From contig NZ_LT669941.1 in NCBI RefSeq assembly GCF_900128505.1, forward strand, positions 1,783,760 through 1,847,759: a DNA stretch of 64,000 bases, written 5' to 3'. The stretch comes from Parabacteroides timonensis. GTDB lineage: Bacteria > Bacteroidota > Bacteroidia > Bacteroidales > Tannerellaceae. The translations under genes were made by a program, and so were the position numbers. Below the pieces are notes generated by a model. The model worked only from the letters and a program-made list of their open reading frames with translations, had not been told where the DNA came from and made no database searches. How positions within the stretch are numbered: position 1 is the first letter of the stretch; the number at the start of each line of letters is the position of its first letter. Of this stretch, positions 26,289-35,490 are shown in pieces.

Positions 26289-29200
26289 TTAGAAGGCCAC
26301 ATTCAGGTTGAAACCTAAGCTACGCATAGTTGGCATAGAACCGTATTCAATACCTTGTGCATTACCAGAGGTGTAAGCAGCTTCAGGATCGAACCCTTTG
26401 GTCTTACTGTAGATCATAAACAGGTTGCGGGCAACGAAGCTCAGCTTTAATCCTGTGAACGGAGTCTTTGAAAGCAATGACTTCGGCAGGCTGTATCCTA
26501 GGCTCAATTCGCGCAAGCGGATATTCGTAGCATCATACATCCAGGCTTCAGTGATACCGGAAATACTTGTCCAGTACTTTTCGGCGGATACCTTCTGTGA
26601 ATTCGGAGTACCGCTAGCCAGCATGCCAGGAACGACTAAACCGTCCTCACGTCCGTCGAGTGTCATTTCCAAAGAACCGTTGTTAGTACCCTGACGAATA
26701 GATCCCATATATACATCGCCTCCCTTACGCATATCGATCATAAAGTTCAAAGAGAAGTTCTTATAGGAGAAAGAGTTGTTCCATCCCAACATCCAATCCG
26801 GTTGGTTATTACCCAACAGTACCATGTCTTCCGTACGCAAAGGCACACCTTCCTCACCGATCAGTATATTGCCATTATCGTCGCGTTGGTAAGCATATCC
26901 GTAGATATCGCCGAAAGCACCACCTTCGTGAGCCACGATTTTCAGGAATGTAACGGAAGGATCGCTCAGGATCTGTTCCTTTGTATCGCTAGTCAGCGAA
27001 ACCACTTTGTTCTTATTCTTCGACCAGTTCAGTTGAGTATCCCAAACAAAACCTGATTCAGTCATCACCGGAGTGGCGTTAAGTGCGATTTCAATACCCT
27101 TATTCTCGATATTACCTGCGTTAATCATCTTCTTCTTGAAGCCGGTTGCAGAAGGGACATCGATCTTTAGGATCTGGTCTTTTGAGTTTTTCTTGTAGTA
27201 AGCCAGGTCGATACCTACGCGGTTGTTGAAACCTTTCAGCTCAAGACCTAATTCCCAAGAGTTGATCGTTTCGTTCTTCAGGTTGGGATTAGCCATCCAA
27301 TCCTCGTTATTGGCACTGAAAATACCACCTTTGATATCGTAGCCGATCTTATAATAGTCGCGCAACATGTACGGATCGGTATCGTTACCAACCTGTGCCC
27401 AAGATGCACGAAGCTTACCGAAAGAAAGGAAACCGGTGTTACCACCCATCTTATTGATCATCTGTGTAAAGATCCAGCTTGCACCCACTGACGGGTAAAA
27501 GTAAGAAGCATTGTCCTTAGGCAAGGTAGACGACCAGTCGTTACGGGCTGTCAAGTCCAGGTACAGGTAATCGTCCCATGACATAGAAGTCGTTGCGTAG
27601 ATAGAATTGATCTGCTTGCGTGTCTTTTCATACTCGCCACCATGTGTCTTACCGTTTGCGATAGCGTGGAAATCAGGGATGATGAACTCGCCGGAGTTCT
27701 CGGTATAAAGAGCGGTAGAGCGATACATGATGTTACCACCTACTGTACCCACGATACCGAAACGATCCCAGTTACCTTTGGCTGTCAACAGGAAGTCGGA
27801 GTTGATTTCGTTAAATTTTTCTGATTTGGCCTGCATACTACCGTTAGTTTCCCAGTACGGTGTACCTGTTCCACGAACCCATTCATACTGAACGGTGTAG
27901 TTATCCATACCTGAACGCAGCTTCAAGCTCAACCAGTCGGTGAACGTAAAGTCCAAAGCAGCGAAGCCGATCAAACGGTCTTTCTTATCGCTGTTGGTCA
28001 TACGATAGGCAGACCAGAAAGGACTCTCAGCATTTGTCTTATGGTCGATCAGGAAACCGGCAGCAGAACCATCGGCACGTTTCCAGTTGTTGGCTTCATA
28101 ACCAGAATAATCAGAGAAACCCACACTACGCGGCATGCTCAGGTAATTCAGGAAGATGTTGTCGGGGTCGGTAGCCAACTTGATACGGTTGTTGGTATGC
28201 TGGTTGATATAGTTTACTTTCATGTCGGCAGATAACCATTTGGCCAATTTAACCGTTGAACGCAAATTGATAGAGGTACGGTCGAGGCCGCTGTTAGGAA
28301 CTACACCTTTGTTGTCGAGGCGGGTCACACCTGCACGGAAGGTAATATCTTCAGAGCTCTTGCTGATATCGACACTGTTCGTCCAGGAAGTACCGGTACG
28401 CAGGAAGTCTTTATACAAATTGTTGTCGCGAGCGGCATAACCGAACGAACCTAAAGCCATATCTTTTGTCGATCCGTCCATCTTCGGACCCCAGCTTCCG
28501 TATACATTATTATTATATACACCGGCAGCGCCTTGTCCGTATACGTTCTGGAAAGTCGGAGTTTGCATCGGGTCTTCAGCCGTAAAGTTCAAATTGTAGT
28601 TTACGCCTACCCCTTTCGACTGTGAGCCTTTTTTAGTTGTAATCATCACAACTCCGTTACCGGCACGGCTACCATACAAAGCGGCTGCGGCCGGACCTTT
28701 CAGGACAGACATGCTCTCGATATCGTCGGGCGAGATATCCGACATACCGGAACCTTTATCCACATTACCGTTACCGTAGAAATCGTCGGTACCACCGCTG
28801 AAGTTGTCGATAGGCACACCGTCGACTACAACCAACGGCTGGTTGTTGCCCGCGATAGAGTTGTTACCACGGATCACGATACGGGTAGAACCACCTACAC
28901 CGGTACCATTCTGTTTGATCTGCAAACCGGCCACTTTACCGGCCAATGCGTTGGCTACGTTGGCGTCGCGCGTCTGGGTGAGTGATTCCCCTTTCAGCTC
29001 CTGCATCGAATATCCCAACGCTTTCTTTTCGCGCTTGATACCCAAGGCGGTAACCACTACCTCCTCAATATTTTGTGTGTCTTCGCTTAATTGTACATCG
29101 ATTTTAGTCTTTCCGTTGATCGCCACCGTAACGGTTGCGTATCCTATATAACTGAATTGCAGTTCTTTTCCACCTTCTACATCAAGAGTATAGTTACCAT

Positions 29201-29393
29201 CTACATCGGTGATTGTACCAACTGTGGTACCGGGTACCAAAACACTTACGCCGGGAAGTCCGAATCCATCATTCGTGTCCGTCACTACACCGGAAATCTG
29301 TTGAGCACTCAGGTTACAACATGCAACCAGTGCCACGATAATACCCAGTAATTTTCTTAATTCTGAGTAGTTCTTAAATAAAGAGTATCTCAT
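26289..29393 (-). CDS. SusC/RagA TonB-linked outer-membrane protein without STN domain (pair 2)
   Basis: TonB-dependent importer of 1034 residues. The signal peptide ends near NLSAQQ (about 31). CarboxypepD_reg runs from about 33 to 110 (ISGVVTDTNDGFGLPGVSV), the TonB box is EEVVVTALG, the plug carries ISPDDIESMSVLKGPAAAALYGSRAGNG, and the barrel ends FNLNVAF. There is no STN domain. This is notable because the gene directly upstream on the same strand encodes a FecR anti-sigma factor, which normally pairs with an STN-bearing receptor. Operon with the SusD gene at 24578-26260. Confidence 0.94.
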   Translation of the reverse strand: MRYSLFKNYSELRKLLGIIVALVACCNLSAQQISGVVTDTNDGFGLPGVSVLVPGTTVGTITDVDGNYTLDVEGGKELQFSYIGYATVTVAINGKTKIDVQLSEDTQNIEEVVVTALGIKREKKALGYSMQELKGESLTQTRDANVANALAGKVAGLQIKQNGTGVGGSTRIVIRGNNSIAGNNQPLVVVDGVPIDNFSGGTDDFYGNGNVDKGSGMSDISPDDIESMSVLKGPAAAALYGSRAGNGVVMITTKKGSQSKGVGVNYNLNFTAEDPMQTPTFQNVYGQGAAGVYNNNVYGSWGPKMDGSTKDMALGSFGYAARDNNLYKDFLRTGTSWTNSVDISKSSEDITFRAGVTRLDNKGVVPNSGLDRTSINLRSTVKLAKWLSADMKVNYINQHTNNRIKLATDPDNIFLNYLSMPRSVGFSDYSGYEANNWKRADGSAAGFLIDHKTNAESPFWSAYRMTNSDKKDRLIGFAALDFTFTDWLSLKLRSGMDNYTVQYEWVRGTGTPYWETNGSMQAKSEKFNEINSDFLLTAKGNWDRFGIVGTVGGNIMYRSTALYTENSGEFIIPDFHAIANGKTHGGEYEKTRKQINSIYATTSMSWDDYLYLDLTARNDWSSTLPKDNASYFYPSVGASWIFTQMINKMGGNTGFLSFGKLRASWAQVGNDTDPYMLRDYYKIGYDIKGGIFSANNEDWMANPNLKNETINSWELGLELKGFNNRVGIDLAYYKKNSKDQILKIDVPSATGFKKKMINAGNIENKGIEIALNATPVMTESGFVWDTQLNWSKNKNKVVSLTSDTKEQILSDPSVTFLKIVAHEGGAFGDIYGYAYQRDDNGNILIGEEGVPLRTEDMVLLGNNQPDWMLGWNNSFSYKNFSLNFMIDMRKGGDVYMGSIRQGTNNGSLEMTLDGREDGLVVPGMLASGTPNSQKVSAEKYWTSISGITEAWMYDATNIRLRELSLGYSLPKSLLSKTPFTGLKLSFVARNLFMIYSKTKGFDPEAAYTSGNAQGIEYGSMPTMRSLGFNLNVAF

Positions 29394-29568
29394 ATCATTT
29401 TTATTTAGGGTTACAAAGCATGCACAATGTGTGTATCATAACTTTGTGATTTTTAATAAATTAAACAATAGAAAATTAACGCTGTTCGTTTGGAGACAGC
29501 ACATGAAGGTCTTATTCCTAAGTCTGTTTCATAGGCAATCATATCGTTTTAGAATTAATACTAGTTAT

Positions 29569-30597
29569 CTATTTTGTTATTTCAATTATCGGTATTTCAG
29601 GCGTTTGACCGGAAGTAACGGGTGTTTTCTGTATCTTATATTTTATGCCGGAGGCAAGTTGGAGGTATTCCATCACCTGAGGTAGTTGTTCATCTTTAAA
29701 CCTCGCCGTAATGATCGAATGGAGAGCCGTCGAGTCTTTGACCATGAATCTCACGTGGTAATGCCTGCTCAACACTTTCAGCACCTCATCCATCGGATGA
29801 TTGCGGAAGACGATTGTCCCGTCTTTCCAGGCCGTTTCGTGGTCGGTATTCACCGTTGCGACGTCTAACTGGCCGGTAGTTTTCGTAAAGGTTGCCTTTT
29901 CGTTCGGTTTTATCTTACGGGAAACGTCCTGTCCGCCAAGCGAATGTACCGATACTTTGACCGACCCTTCGACCAGAGTCGTTTCGATTTTATCTTCATC
30001 GGCGTAGGCTGCGACATTGAAAGTTGTTCCGAGCACTTCCACCGCATATTCGGAACCGGCCTGTACGATAAACGGTTTCTTTGCGTCGTGCGTCACTTTG
30101 AAATAACCTTGTCCTTCGAGAACGACCCGGCGGTTGCCAGCCACGAACTCAGACGGGTACTTCAACGAGCTGGCCGCATTCAACCATACTTGCGAACCGT
30201 CCGGCAGGTCGAAAGCGGAGACGACTCCCGGGTTGGTGCGCACTTCAACCATGCGCACCTCTTCTTTGCCTCCCTGCACCCATAGGTATGCAGATAAAAC
30301 TAATATCGGGAAAAATAGAATGGCTGCCGTCCGCTGCAAAATTGAAATAACCCGATGCAGACGCGCCTTCTTATTTAGTACCTGAACCTGAGATTTGAAA
30401 CGCAGCAAGGCCTGGTCGGGGTCGACCGACTGCATCACCCGTACGCGTTTTACCACTTCGTGGGTGAAATAAAGTTGTTCCAGGAGCCTGGCATTCTCAG
30501 GAGAAGCAGCCTGCCACTCTTCGACAGCCGTCACACCGCTAGCCGGTAGGGTTCCGTCTATGTACTGTAATAATATGTCTTCGTTAATTGTTTCCAT
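29569..30597 (-). CDS. FecR-family anti-sigma factor (1)
   Basis: Inner-membrane anti-sigma factor of 342 residues. The cytoplasmic N-terminus (1-85) would hold the sigma factor, one membrane segment lies at about 88-107 (ILFFPILVLSAYLWV), and the periplasmic FecR domain follows (VSAFDLPDGSQVWLNAASSL, YFKVTHDAKKPFIV, GTTFNVAAY), then a DUF4974 domain at the C-terminus (IVFRNHPMDEVLKVLSRHY). It precedes an STN-less SusC gene. The nearest STN receptor is at 21069-24410 and the nearest ECF sigma gene at 31603, on the other strand beyond gpmA. Those partnerships are inference. Confidence 0.9.
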   Translation of the reverse strand: METINEDILLQYIDGTLPASGVTAVEEWQAASPENARLLEQLYFTHEVVKRVRVMQSVDPDQALLRFKSQVQVLNKKARLHRVISILQRTAAILFFPILVLSAYLWVQGGKEEVRMVEVRTNPGVVSAFDLPDGSQVWLNAASSLKYPSEFVAGNRRVVLEGQGYFKVTHDAKKPFIVQAGSEYAVEVLGTTFNVAAYADEDKIETTLVEGSVKVSVHSLGGQDVSRKIKPNEKATFTKTTGQLDVATVNTDHETAWKDGTIVFRNHPMDEVLKVLSRHYHVRFMVKDSTALHSIITARFKDEQLPQVMEYLQLASGIKYKIQKTPVTSGQTPEIPIIEITK

Positions 30598-30742
30598 ATT
30601 CTTCTGCTTCTATTATTAATACAATTCAGACAAAGAATGTACTAAACAGAAATGTAACTTTTTTAAGAAAAAATTCAAAATCTTTTCCGAGATCCGACTT
30701 GTTATGTAGATACACAGAGAGTTACCATTAATAAAAAAGAAT

Positions 30743-31492
30743 ATGAAAAAGATTGTTTTGCTCCGCCACGGCGAAAGCGCCTGGAACAAAGAGAACCGTT
30801 TTACGGGATGGACCGACGTAGATCTGACTGAAAAAGGAATAGAGGAAGCCTGCAAAGCCGGTGATTTATTACGCAAAGAGGGCTTCGTTTTCGACAAAGC
30901 CTATACATCTTATTTAAAGCGTGCTGTCAAGACATTAAATAATGTACTCGACCGGATGGACCAGGACTGGATACCGGTGGAGAAAAGCTGGCGTCTGAAC
31001 GAGAAGCATTACGGCGCATTGCAGGGCCTCAACAAAAGCGAGACGGCCGAGAGATATGGCGACGAACAGGTATTGATCTGGCGCAGAAGCTACGATGTGG
31101 CCCCACATGCCCTGAAAGAGGACGACCCGCGTAACCCACGTTTCGAGATCCGTTACAAGGAGGTGCCCGACAAAGAGCTGCCGCGCACGGAATCGCTGAA
31201 AGATACCGTCGACCGCATCCTCCCCTACTGGAAAGAGGTAATCTTCCCTTCGTTGAAGACTTCCGACCAGATCCTGGTGACGGCCCACGGAAACAGCCTG
31301 AGAGGTATCATTAAATATGTACGCAATATCCCGGACGAGGACATCGTTCACCTGAACCTTCCCACCGCCGTGCCTTACGTGCTTGAGTTTGATGACGACC
31401 TGAACCTCGTGAAGGATTATTTCCTCGGCGACCCCGAAGAAATCAAAAAGCTGATGGAAGCTGTCGCCAACCAGGGAAAGAAAGCGAAATAA
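30743..31492 (+). CDS. gpmA: 2,3-bisphosphoglycerate-dependent phosphoglycerate mutase
   Basis: Glycolytic enzyme that interconverts 3- and 2-phosphoglycerate in the cytosol. It has 249 residues, the normal length. The phosphohistidine motif LLRHGESAWN is at residues 6-15, FTGWTDVDLTEKG follows, and the second active-site His is in VTAHGNSLRG. It is divergent from the FecR gene, 145 nt away. A terminator follows at 31512-31548. Its position between an anti-sigma gene and an ECF sigma gene looks like chance insertion of a housekeeping gene. Confidence 0.96.
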   Translation: MKKIVLLRHGESAWNKENRFTGWTDVDLTEKGIEEACKAGDLLRKEGFVFDKAYTSYLKRAVKTLNNVLDRMDQDWIPVEKSWRLNEKHYGALQGLNKSETAERYGDEQVLIWRRSYDVAPHALKEDDPRNPRFEIRYKEVPDKELPRTESLKDTVDRILPYWKEVIFPSLKTSDQILVTAHGNSLRGIIKYVRNIPDEDIVHLNLPTAVPYVLEFDDDLNLVKDYFLGDPEEIKKLMEAVANQGKKAK

Positions 31493-31511
31493 CAGCCTCT
31501 TATTAAATTTC

Positions 31512-31548
31512 AAAGCCCAGAATAAATAAAAAATTCCGGGCTTTGTCT
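31512..31548 (+). terminator. Terminator of gpmA
   Basis: AAAGCCC / GGGCTTT stem extended by AGAAT/ATTCC pairing around an AT loop, followed by a short T-rich stretch. Confidence 0.6.
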
Positions 31549-31602
31549 CTTCAATCAAGAAATAATTGATTATGTTTGTAGGGAACAAAAAAACTAAATA
31601 CT

Positions 31603-32163
31603 GTGAATACGGAAAATGAACTGACCTTACATCTATTGAAAGCGGGCAACGACAATGCCTTCGACACAGTCTACAAGCAATACTACCGGGGGCTGTGTGC
31701 CTTCGCATCCCAATACGTAGCCGAAACGGAAATAGAAGAAATCGTACAGGAGGTAATGATGTGGCTCTGGGAGAACCATGCCTCGCTGGTTCCCGAACTC
31801 TCCATCAAATCCTTACTCTTTATGATGGTGAAGAACAAATGCCTGAATCACATCTCCCACAACCAGATCCGCCAGCGGGTACATGAAAAGCTTTACGCCA
31901 AATTCGAAAACCAGTTCGAAGATCCCGACTTTTACATAGAGAACGAATTGATCGCCTTGGCTGCCAAGGCGATCCGGGAGCTCCCGGATGATTATAGAAA
32001 GGCCTTCGAAATGAACCGTTTCGACAACCTTACCTACAACGAGATCGCGGAGAGAACCGGCGTTTCGCCCAAGACCGTGGCCTATCGTATCTCACAGGCG
32101 CTCAAAATCCTGCGGGTAGAGTTGAAAGACTATATGCCGCTGCTCATGGTCTTATTGAACTGA
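31603..32163 (+). CDS. ECF sigma factor of the FecI type (RagB/SusC-associated family)
   Basis: Sigma factor of 186 residues. Region 2 includes NAFDTVYKQYYRGLCAFASQYV and VQEVMMWLWENHASL; region 4 includes YNEIAERTGVSPKTVAYRISQALKIL. The start is a GTG; the nearby ATG is out of frame. A -7-like TATGTTTG lies at 31570-31577. This class normally works with FecR. The only unpaired FecR gene nearby is at 29569-30597, divergently oriented and separated by gpmA, so the two are plausible partners despite the split. The gene after it, on the same strand, encodes a DUF3078 protein. Confidence 0.9.
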   Translation: MNTENELTLHLLKAGNDNAFDTVYKQYYRGLCAFASQYVAETEIEEIVQEVMMWLWENHASLVPELSIKSLLFMMVKNKCLNHISHNQIRQRVHEKLYAKFENQFEDPDFYIENELIALAAKAIRELPDDYRKAFEMNRFDNLTYNEIAERTGVSPKTVAYRISQALKILRVELKDYMPLLMVLLN

Positions 32164-32370
32164 CCGCCGGCAAAGCACGCACCCTCCCGACGGAAACGTC
32201 GCACCCTTTTCCCCGAAAGCATGCATCCTCTTACAAAAAAGGATGTACCCTTCTGCGCCCGCCCCGAAGCAGAATCAAATCAAAATATTCGTGAGGATAA
32301 ACAAAATATAACCATACCTGTTTTATAAATAGGGCGCCCCTCAAATAAAAACAACAAAAAGAAGAAGAAA

Positions 32371-33252
32371 ATGAAACGTACATACTTAATGATATTATTC
32401 GCCGTGCTGGCTACCGCTGTGTACAGCCAGACCGACGACAAAGGCTATGAGGAAGGAAAATATGTGTTAAAAGGCGTGTCAGGCCTCAACCTGTCGCAAA
32501 CAGCCATGACCAACTGGTCGGCCGGCGGCGAAAACTCCGTAGCCGGAAACGCCTACCTCAACGGCTCGCTGACGCACAAAAGCGGCAACTGGCTCTGGGT
32601 GACCAACCTCGTACTCGACTACGGGTTGACGAAAACCAAATCGCAGGGCATGCGCAAGAGCACCGACAAGATCGGACTCTCCACCCAGCTCGGCTACTCG
32701 ACCAACAATGTCTGGTACTACACCCTCATGGGCGACATCAACACCCAGTTCGCCAAAGGCTACAACTACCCGGACAAGGAACATTACATCTCCAACTTCT
32801 TCGCACCGGCCTACTCCAACATCTCGCTGGGTATGGAATACCGCCCGAAGAGCAACTATTCGGTCTACCTCTCGCCCGTATCCGCCAAGATGACGTTTGT
32901 TGAGGACGATTACCTGTCCGAAATCGGAGCCTTCGGAGTCGATCCGGGCGACCGTTTCAAGATCGAATGCGGCGCCTACCTCAAGGCACGTGCCGAAATG
33001 CCCCTGATGGAAAACGTCAGCCTCATCACGACGGCCGACTTCTTCACGCCTTACAGCAACCAGTTCGGCAACATCGACGTCAACTGGGATATGCTCATCA
33101 GCATGAAGATCAACAAATTCCTCTCGGCAACGCTCAACACGACGCTGAAATACGACAACGACGTCAAGACCTTCGACGACAACGGTACGAAACACGGCGC
33201 AAAAGTACAGTTCAAAGAGATACTGGGCGTGGGCCTGGCCTACAATTTCTGA
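32371..33252 (+). CDS. DUF3078 outer-membrane family protein
   Basis: Exported protein of 293 residues. The signal peptide MKRTYLMILFAVLATAVYSQ is followed by the DUF3078 hallmark GLNLSQTAMTNWSAGGENSV and alternating aromatic beta-strands ending VGLAYNF, typical of a small outer-membrane barrel. Members are widespread in Bacteroidota and have no firm function. The 207 nt before it hold short GC-rich hairpins and no second gene. Confidence 0.88.
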   Translation: MKRTYLMILFAVLATAVYSQTDDKGYEEGKYVLKGVSGLNLSQTAMTNWSAGGENSVAGNAYLNGSLTHKSGNWLWVTNLVLDYGLTKTKSQGMRKSTDKIGLSTQLGYSTNNVWYYTLMGDINTQFAKGYNYPDKEHYISNFFAPAYSNISLGMEYRPKSNYSVYLSPVSAKMTFVEDDYLSEIGAFGVDPGDRFKIECGAYLKARAEMPLMENVSLITTADFFTPYSNQFGNIDVNWDMLISMKINKFLSATLNTTLKYDNDVKTFDDNGTKHGAKVQFKEILGVGLAYNF

Positions 33253-33303
33253 CCGGAAACAAGACCCAGACAGCGTTTTTAATAAAAAACCTGCTGCAAT
33301 CGG

Positions 33304-33334
33304 TTGCAGTATCCAAAAGAAAGGAGTAAATTTG
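33304..33334 (+). promoter_or_regulatory. Probable pheS promoter
   Basis: TAAATTTG at 33327-33334 is a perfect -7 box, with a partial -33 element (TTG at 33304-33306) at about the right distance. The start would be near 33340, about 20 nt before the pheS ATG. Confidence 0.55.
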
Positions 33335-33360
33335 CACGACGAAAACAAATATGATTAGAA

Positions 33361-34380
33361 ATGATCAATAAAATCAAGGCTCTGCTACAAGAAGTGGAGA
33401 ACATGAAGGCAGCAAATGCCGAAGAGCTGGAAGCTTTACGCATCAAATACCTCAGCAAAAAAGGAGAAGTATCCGCGCTGATGAATGATTTCCGCAACGT
33501 GGCGGCCGATCAGAAGCGTGAAGTAGGACAGTTCCTCAACCAACTGAAAGAAACGACTCAGAATAAGATCAACGAACTGAAAGAGAGTTTCGATAACGTG
33601 CAGACGGGCAACGACGACATCGACCTGACCCGTACCGCTTATCCGGTTGAACTGGGAACACGCCACCCGCTTTCTCTTGTTAAAAAGGAAATATGCGACA
33701 TCTTCGGACGTCTGGGCTTCAGCATCGCAGAAGGCCCCGAAATTGAAGACGACTGGCATGTATTCTCATCATTGAATTTTGCCGAAGACCATCCTGCACG
33801 CGATATGCAGGACACGTTCTTCATACAACATAATCCGGACGTGCTATTGCGTACGCACACCTCATCCGTACAGACCCGCGTGATGGAGACACAGCAACCT
33901 CCTATCCGCATCATCTGCCCGGGACGCGTGTACCGCAACGAGGCGATCTCTTACCGCGCACACTGCTTCTTCCACCAGGTGGAAGCCCTGTATGTCGACA
34001 AGAACGTGTCGTTTGCCGACCTGAAACAGGCCCTGCTCTTCTTTGCAAAAGAAATGTTCGGCCCGGAAACGAAAATACGTCTGCGTCCCTCCTACTTCCC
34101 CTTCACTGAACCGTCGGCGGAAATGGATATTTCCTGCAACCTCTGCGGAGGCAAAGGATGCGCATTCTGCAAACATACCGGCTGGGTGGAAATCCTGGGA
34201 TGCGGTATGGTAGACCCGAATGTTTTGGAAAGTTGCGGTATCGACAGTAAAGTATATACCGGCTACGCCCTGGGAATGGGTATCGAACGTATTACAAACC
34301 TGAAATACCAAGTAAAAGACCTAAGAATGTTCTCAGAGAACGATGTTCGTTTCCTGAAACAATTTGAATCAGCCAATTAA
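33361..34380 (+). CDS. pheS: Phenylalanine--tRNA ligase alpha subunit
   Basis: Catalytic subunit of the PheRS heterotetramer, which charges tRNA-Phe in the cytosol. It has 339 residues. An N-terminal coiled-coil (about 1-90) binds the tRNA. The class II core shows motif 2 (ICPGRVYRNEAISYRAHCFFHQVE) and motif 3 (GYALGMGIERI). A small Cys cluster (CNLCGGKGCAFC) is present. The beta subunit gene is not in the window. Confidence 0.96.
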   Translation: MINKIKALLQEVENMKAANAEELEALRIKYLSKKGEVSALMNDFRNVAADQKREVGQFLNQLKETTQNKINELKESFDNVQTGNDDIDLTRTAYPVELGTRHPLSLVKKEICDIFGRLGFSIAEGPEIEDDWHVFSSLNFAEDHPARDMQDTFFIQHNPDVLLRTHTSSVQTRVMETQQPPIRIICPGRVYRNEAISYRAHCFFHQVEALYVDKNVSFADLKQALLFFAKEMFGPETKIRLRPSYFPFTEPSAEMDISCNLCGGKGCAFCKHTGWVEILGCGMVDPNVLESCGIDSKVYTGYALGMGIERITNLKYQVKDLRMFSENDVRFLKQFESAN

Positions 34381-34402
34381 ATTGGAAACCTAAATCATTT
34401 AC

Positions 34403-34435
34403 CATCTTCCCCGGGCCTTTAACCAGCCCGGGGGA
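34403..34435 (+). terminator. GC-rich hairpin between pheS and crcB
   Basis: CCCCGGGC / GCCCGGGG with a nine-base loop CTTTAACCA. No T run follows, so it may slow or partly end pheS transcription or shield the crcB leader. It does not match the fluoride riboswitch. Confidence 0.45.
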
Positions 34436-34444
34436 AACACACAA

Positions 34445-34450
34445 AGGAGG
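34445..34450 (+). promoter_or_regulatory. Unusually strong Shine-Dalgarno site for crcB
   Basis: AGGAGG five bases before the crcB ATG. Bacteroidota genes rarely use this signal because their ribosomes sequester the anti-SD sequence, so a perfect site stands out here. Confidence 0.5.
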
Positions 34451-34455
34451 ATAAT

Positions 34456-34842
34456 ATGATAAAGGTTTTATTTTTAATTGCAGGAGGCGCAATCGGATCG
34501 GCACTACGCTATGGAGTTTCCATGTGGGTGCAACGAACGATGCTGCACTCCTTTCCCTTCGGGATACTTTCCGTTAACGTGATCGGTTCCTTCCTTATCG
34601 GATTTTGCTGGAGCCTGGCCGAATATCACAACCTGTCGCTCAACGCAAGAGCTTTTCTCTTCACCGGACTTTTCGGCGGATTTACCACATTTTCGTCGTT
34701 CGCACTCGATACAATGTCGCTGATGAAAACCGGCGAATATAAACTTGCAATACTGAATATACTGGCTAGCAATATCTTAGGACTACTTGCCGTCTTTTTG
34801 GGTTTGCTGCTTGGAAAAAATACATTATCTTTATTGAAATAA
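34456..34842 (+). CDS. crcB: Fluoride ion channel CrcB/FluC
   Basis: Small membrane channel that exports fluoride as a dual-topology dimer. It has 128 residues and four membrane helices. Conserved motifs are GGAIGSALRYG near the start, NVIGSFLIGF with the pore Asn, and GGFTTFSSF with the paired Phe/Thr/Ser. A GC-rich hairpin and a perfect Shine-Dalgarno site precede it, but no fluoride riboswitch is recognisable. The nth start codon follows three bases after its stop, so translation is probably coupled. Confidence 0.93.
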   Translation: MIKVLFLIAGGAIGSALRYGVSMWVQRTMLHSFPFGILSVNVIGSFLIGFCWSLAEYHNLSLNARAFLFTGLFGGFTTFSSFALDTMSLMKTGEYKLAILNILASNILGLLAVFLGLLLGKNTLSLLK

Positions 34843-34845
34843 AGT

Positions 34846-35487
34846 ATGCGTAAAGAGGAACGATATAAAGGTGTACTCAACTGGTTCAACGAAAACGTGC
34901 CGGTTGCAGAAACGGAGTTGCACTACGACGACCCCTACCAGTTGCTTATTGCCGTGATCTTGTCCGCCCAGTGCACCGACAAGCGGGTCAATATGATAAC
35001 CCCGGCCCTATTCGAGGATTTTCCCACCGCTGAGGTGATGGCGGCCTCCACACCCGAGGTCATCTTCGAATATATCCGTAGCGTCTCCTACCCCAACAAC
35101 AAAGCGAAACACCTGGTCGGAATGGCCCGGATGCTGATCTCCGACTTCGCAGGCGTGGTGCCCTCCGAGATCGACGAGTTGCAGAAACTGCCCGGCGTGG
35201 GACGCAAAACGGCCAACGTGATCGCCTCTGTCGTCTACAACAAGCCGGCCATGGCGGTAGACACCCACGTGTTCCGCGTAGCCAACCGCATCGGACTGAC
35301 CAACAACAGCAAGACTCCGCTCGAGACGGAACGCGAACTGGTGAAACATATACCCGAGAAAATGATCCCGATCGCCCACCACTGGCTCATCCTTCACGGA
35401 CGTTACACCTGCATCGCCCGGAAACCCAAATGCGAAGAATGCGGCCTCAAGCCCTGGTGCAAGCATTTCCTGACGACAAAAACGTAA
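34846..35487 (+). CDS. nth: Endonuclease III (DNA glycosylase/AP lyase)
   Basis: Base-excision repair enzyme that removes oxidised pyrimidines. It has 213 residues. The helix-hairpin-helix motif is LPGVGRKTANV with catalytic Lys121. Catalytic Asp139 is in VDTHVFRV. The C-terminal iron-sulfur loop shows C-x6-C-x2-C-x5-C (CIARKPKCEECGLKPWC). It lies three bases after crcB and is followed three bases later by the next gene, so the three form a tight cluster. Confidence 0.96.
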   Translation: MRKEERYKGVLNWFNENVPVAETELHYDDPYQLLIAVILSAQCTDKRVNMITPALFEDFPTAEVMAASTPEVIFEYIRSVSYPNNKAKHLVGMARMLISDFAGVVPSEIDELQKLPGVGRKTANVIASVVYNKPAMAVDTHVFRVANRIGLTNNSKTPLETERELVKHIPEKMIPIAHHWLILHGRYTCIARKPKCEECGLKPWCKHFLTTKT

Positions 35488-35490
35488 AAC

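Noticed and set aside
34381..34455. Fluoride riboswitch before crcB
   Set aside because: The required conserved segments and pseudoknot are absent; only a simple GC-rich hairpin is seen.
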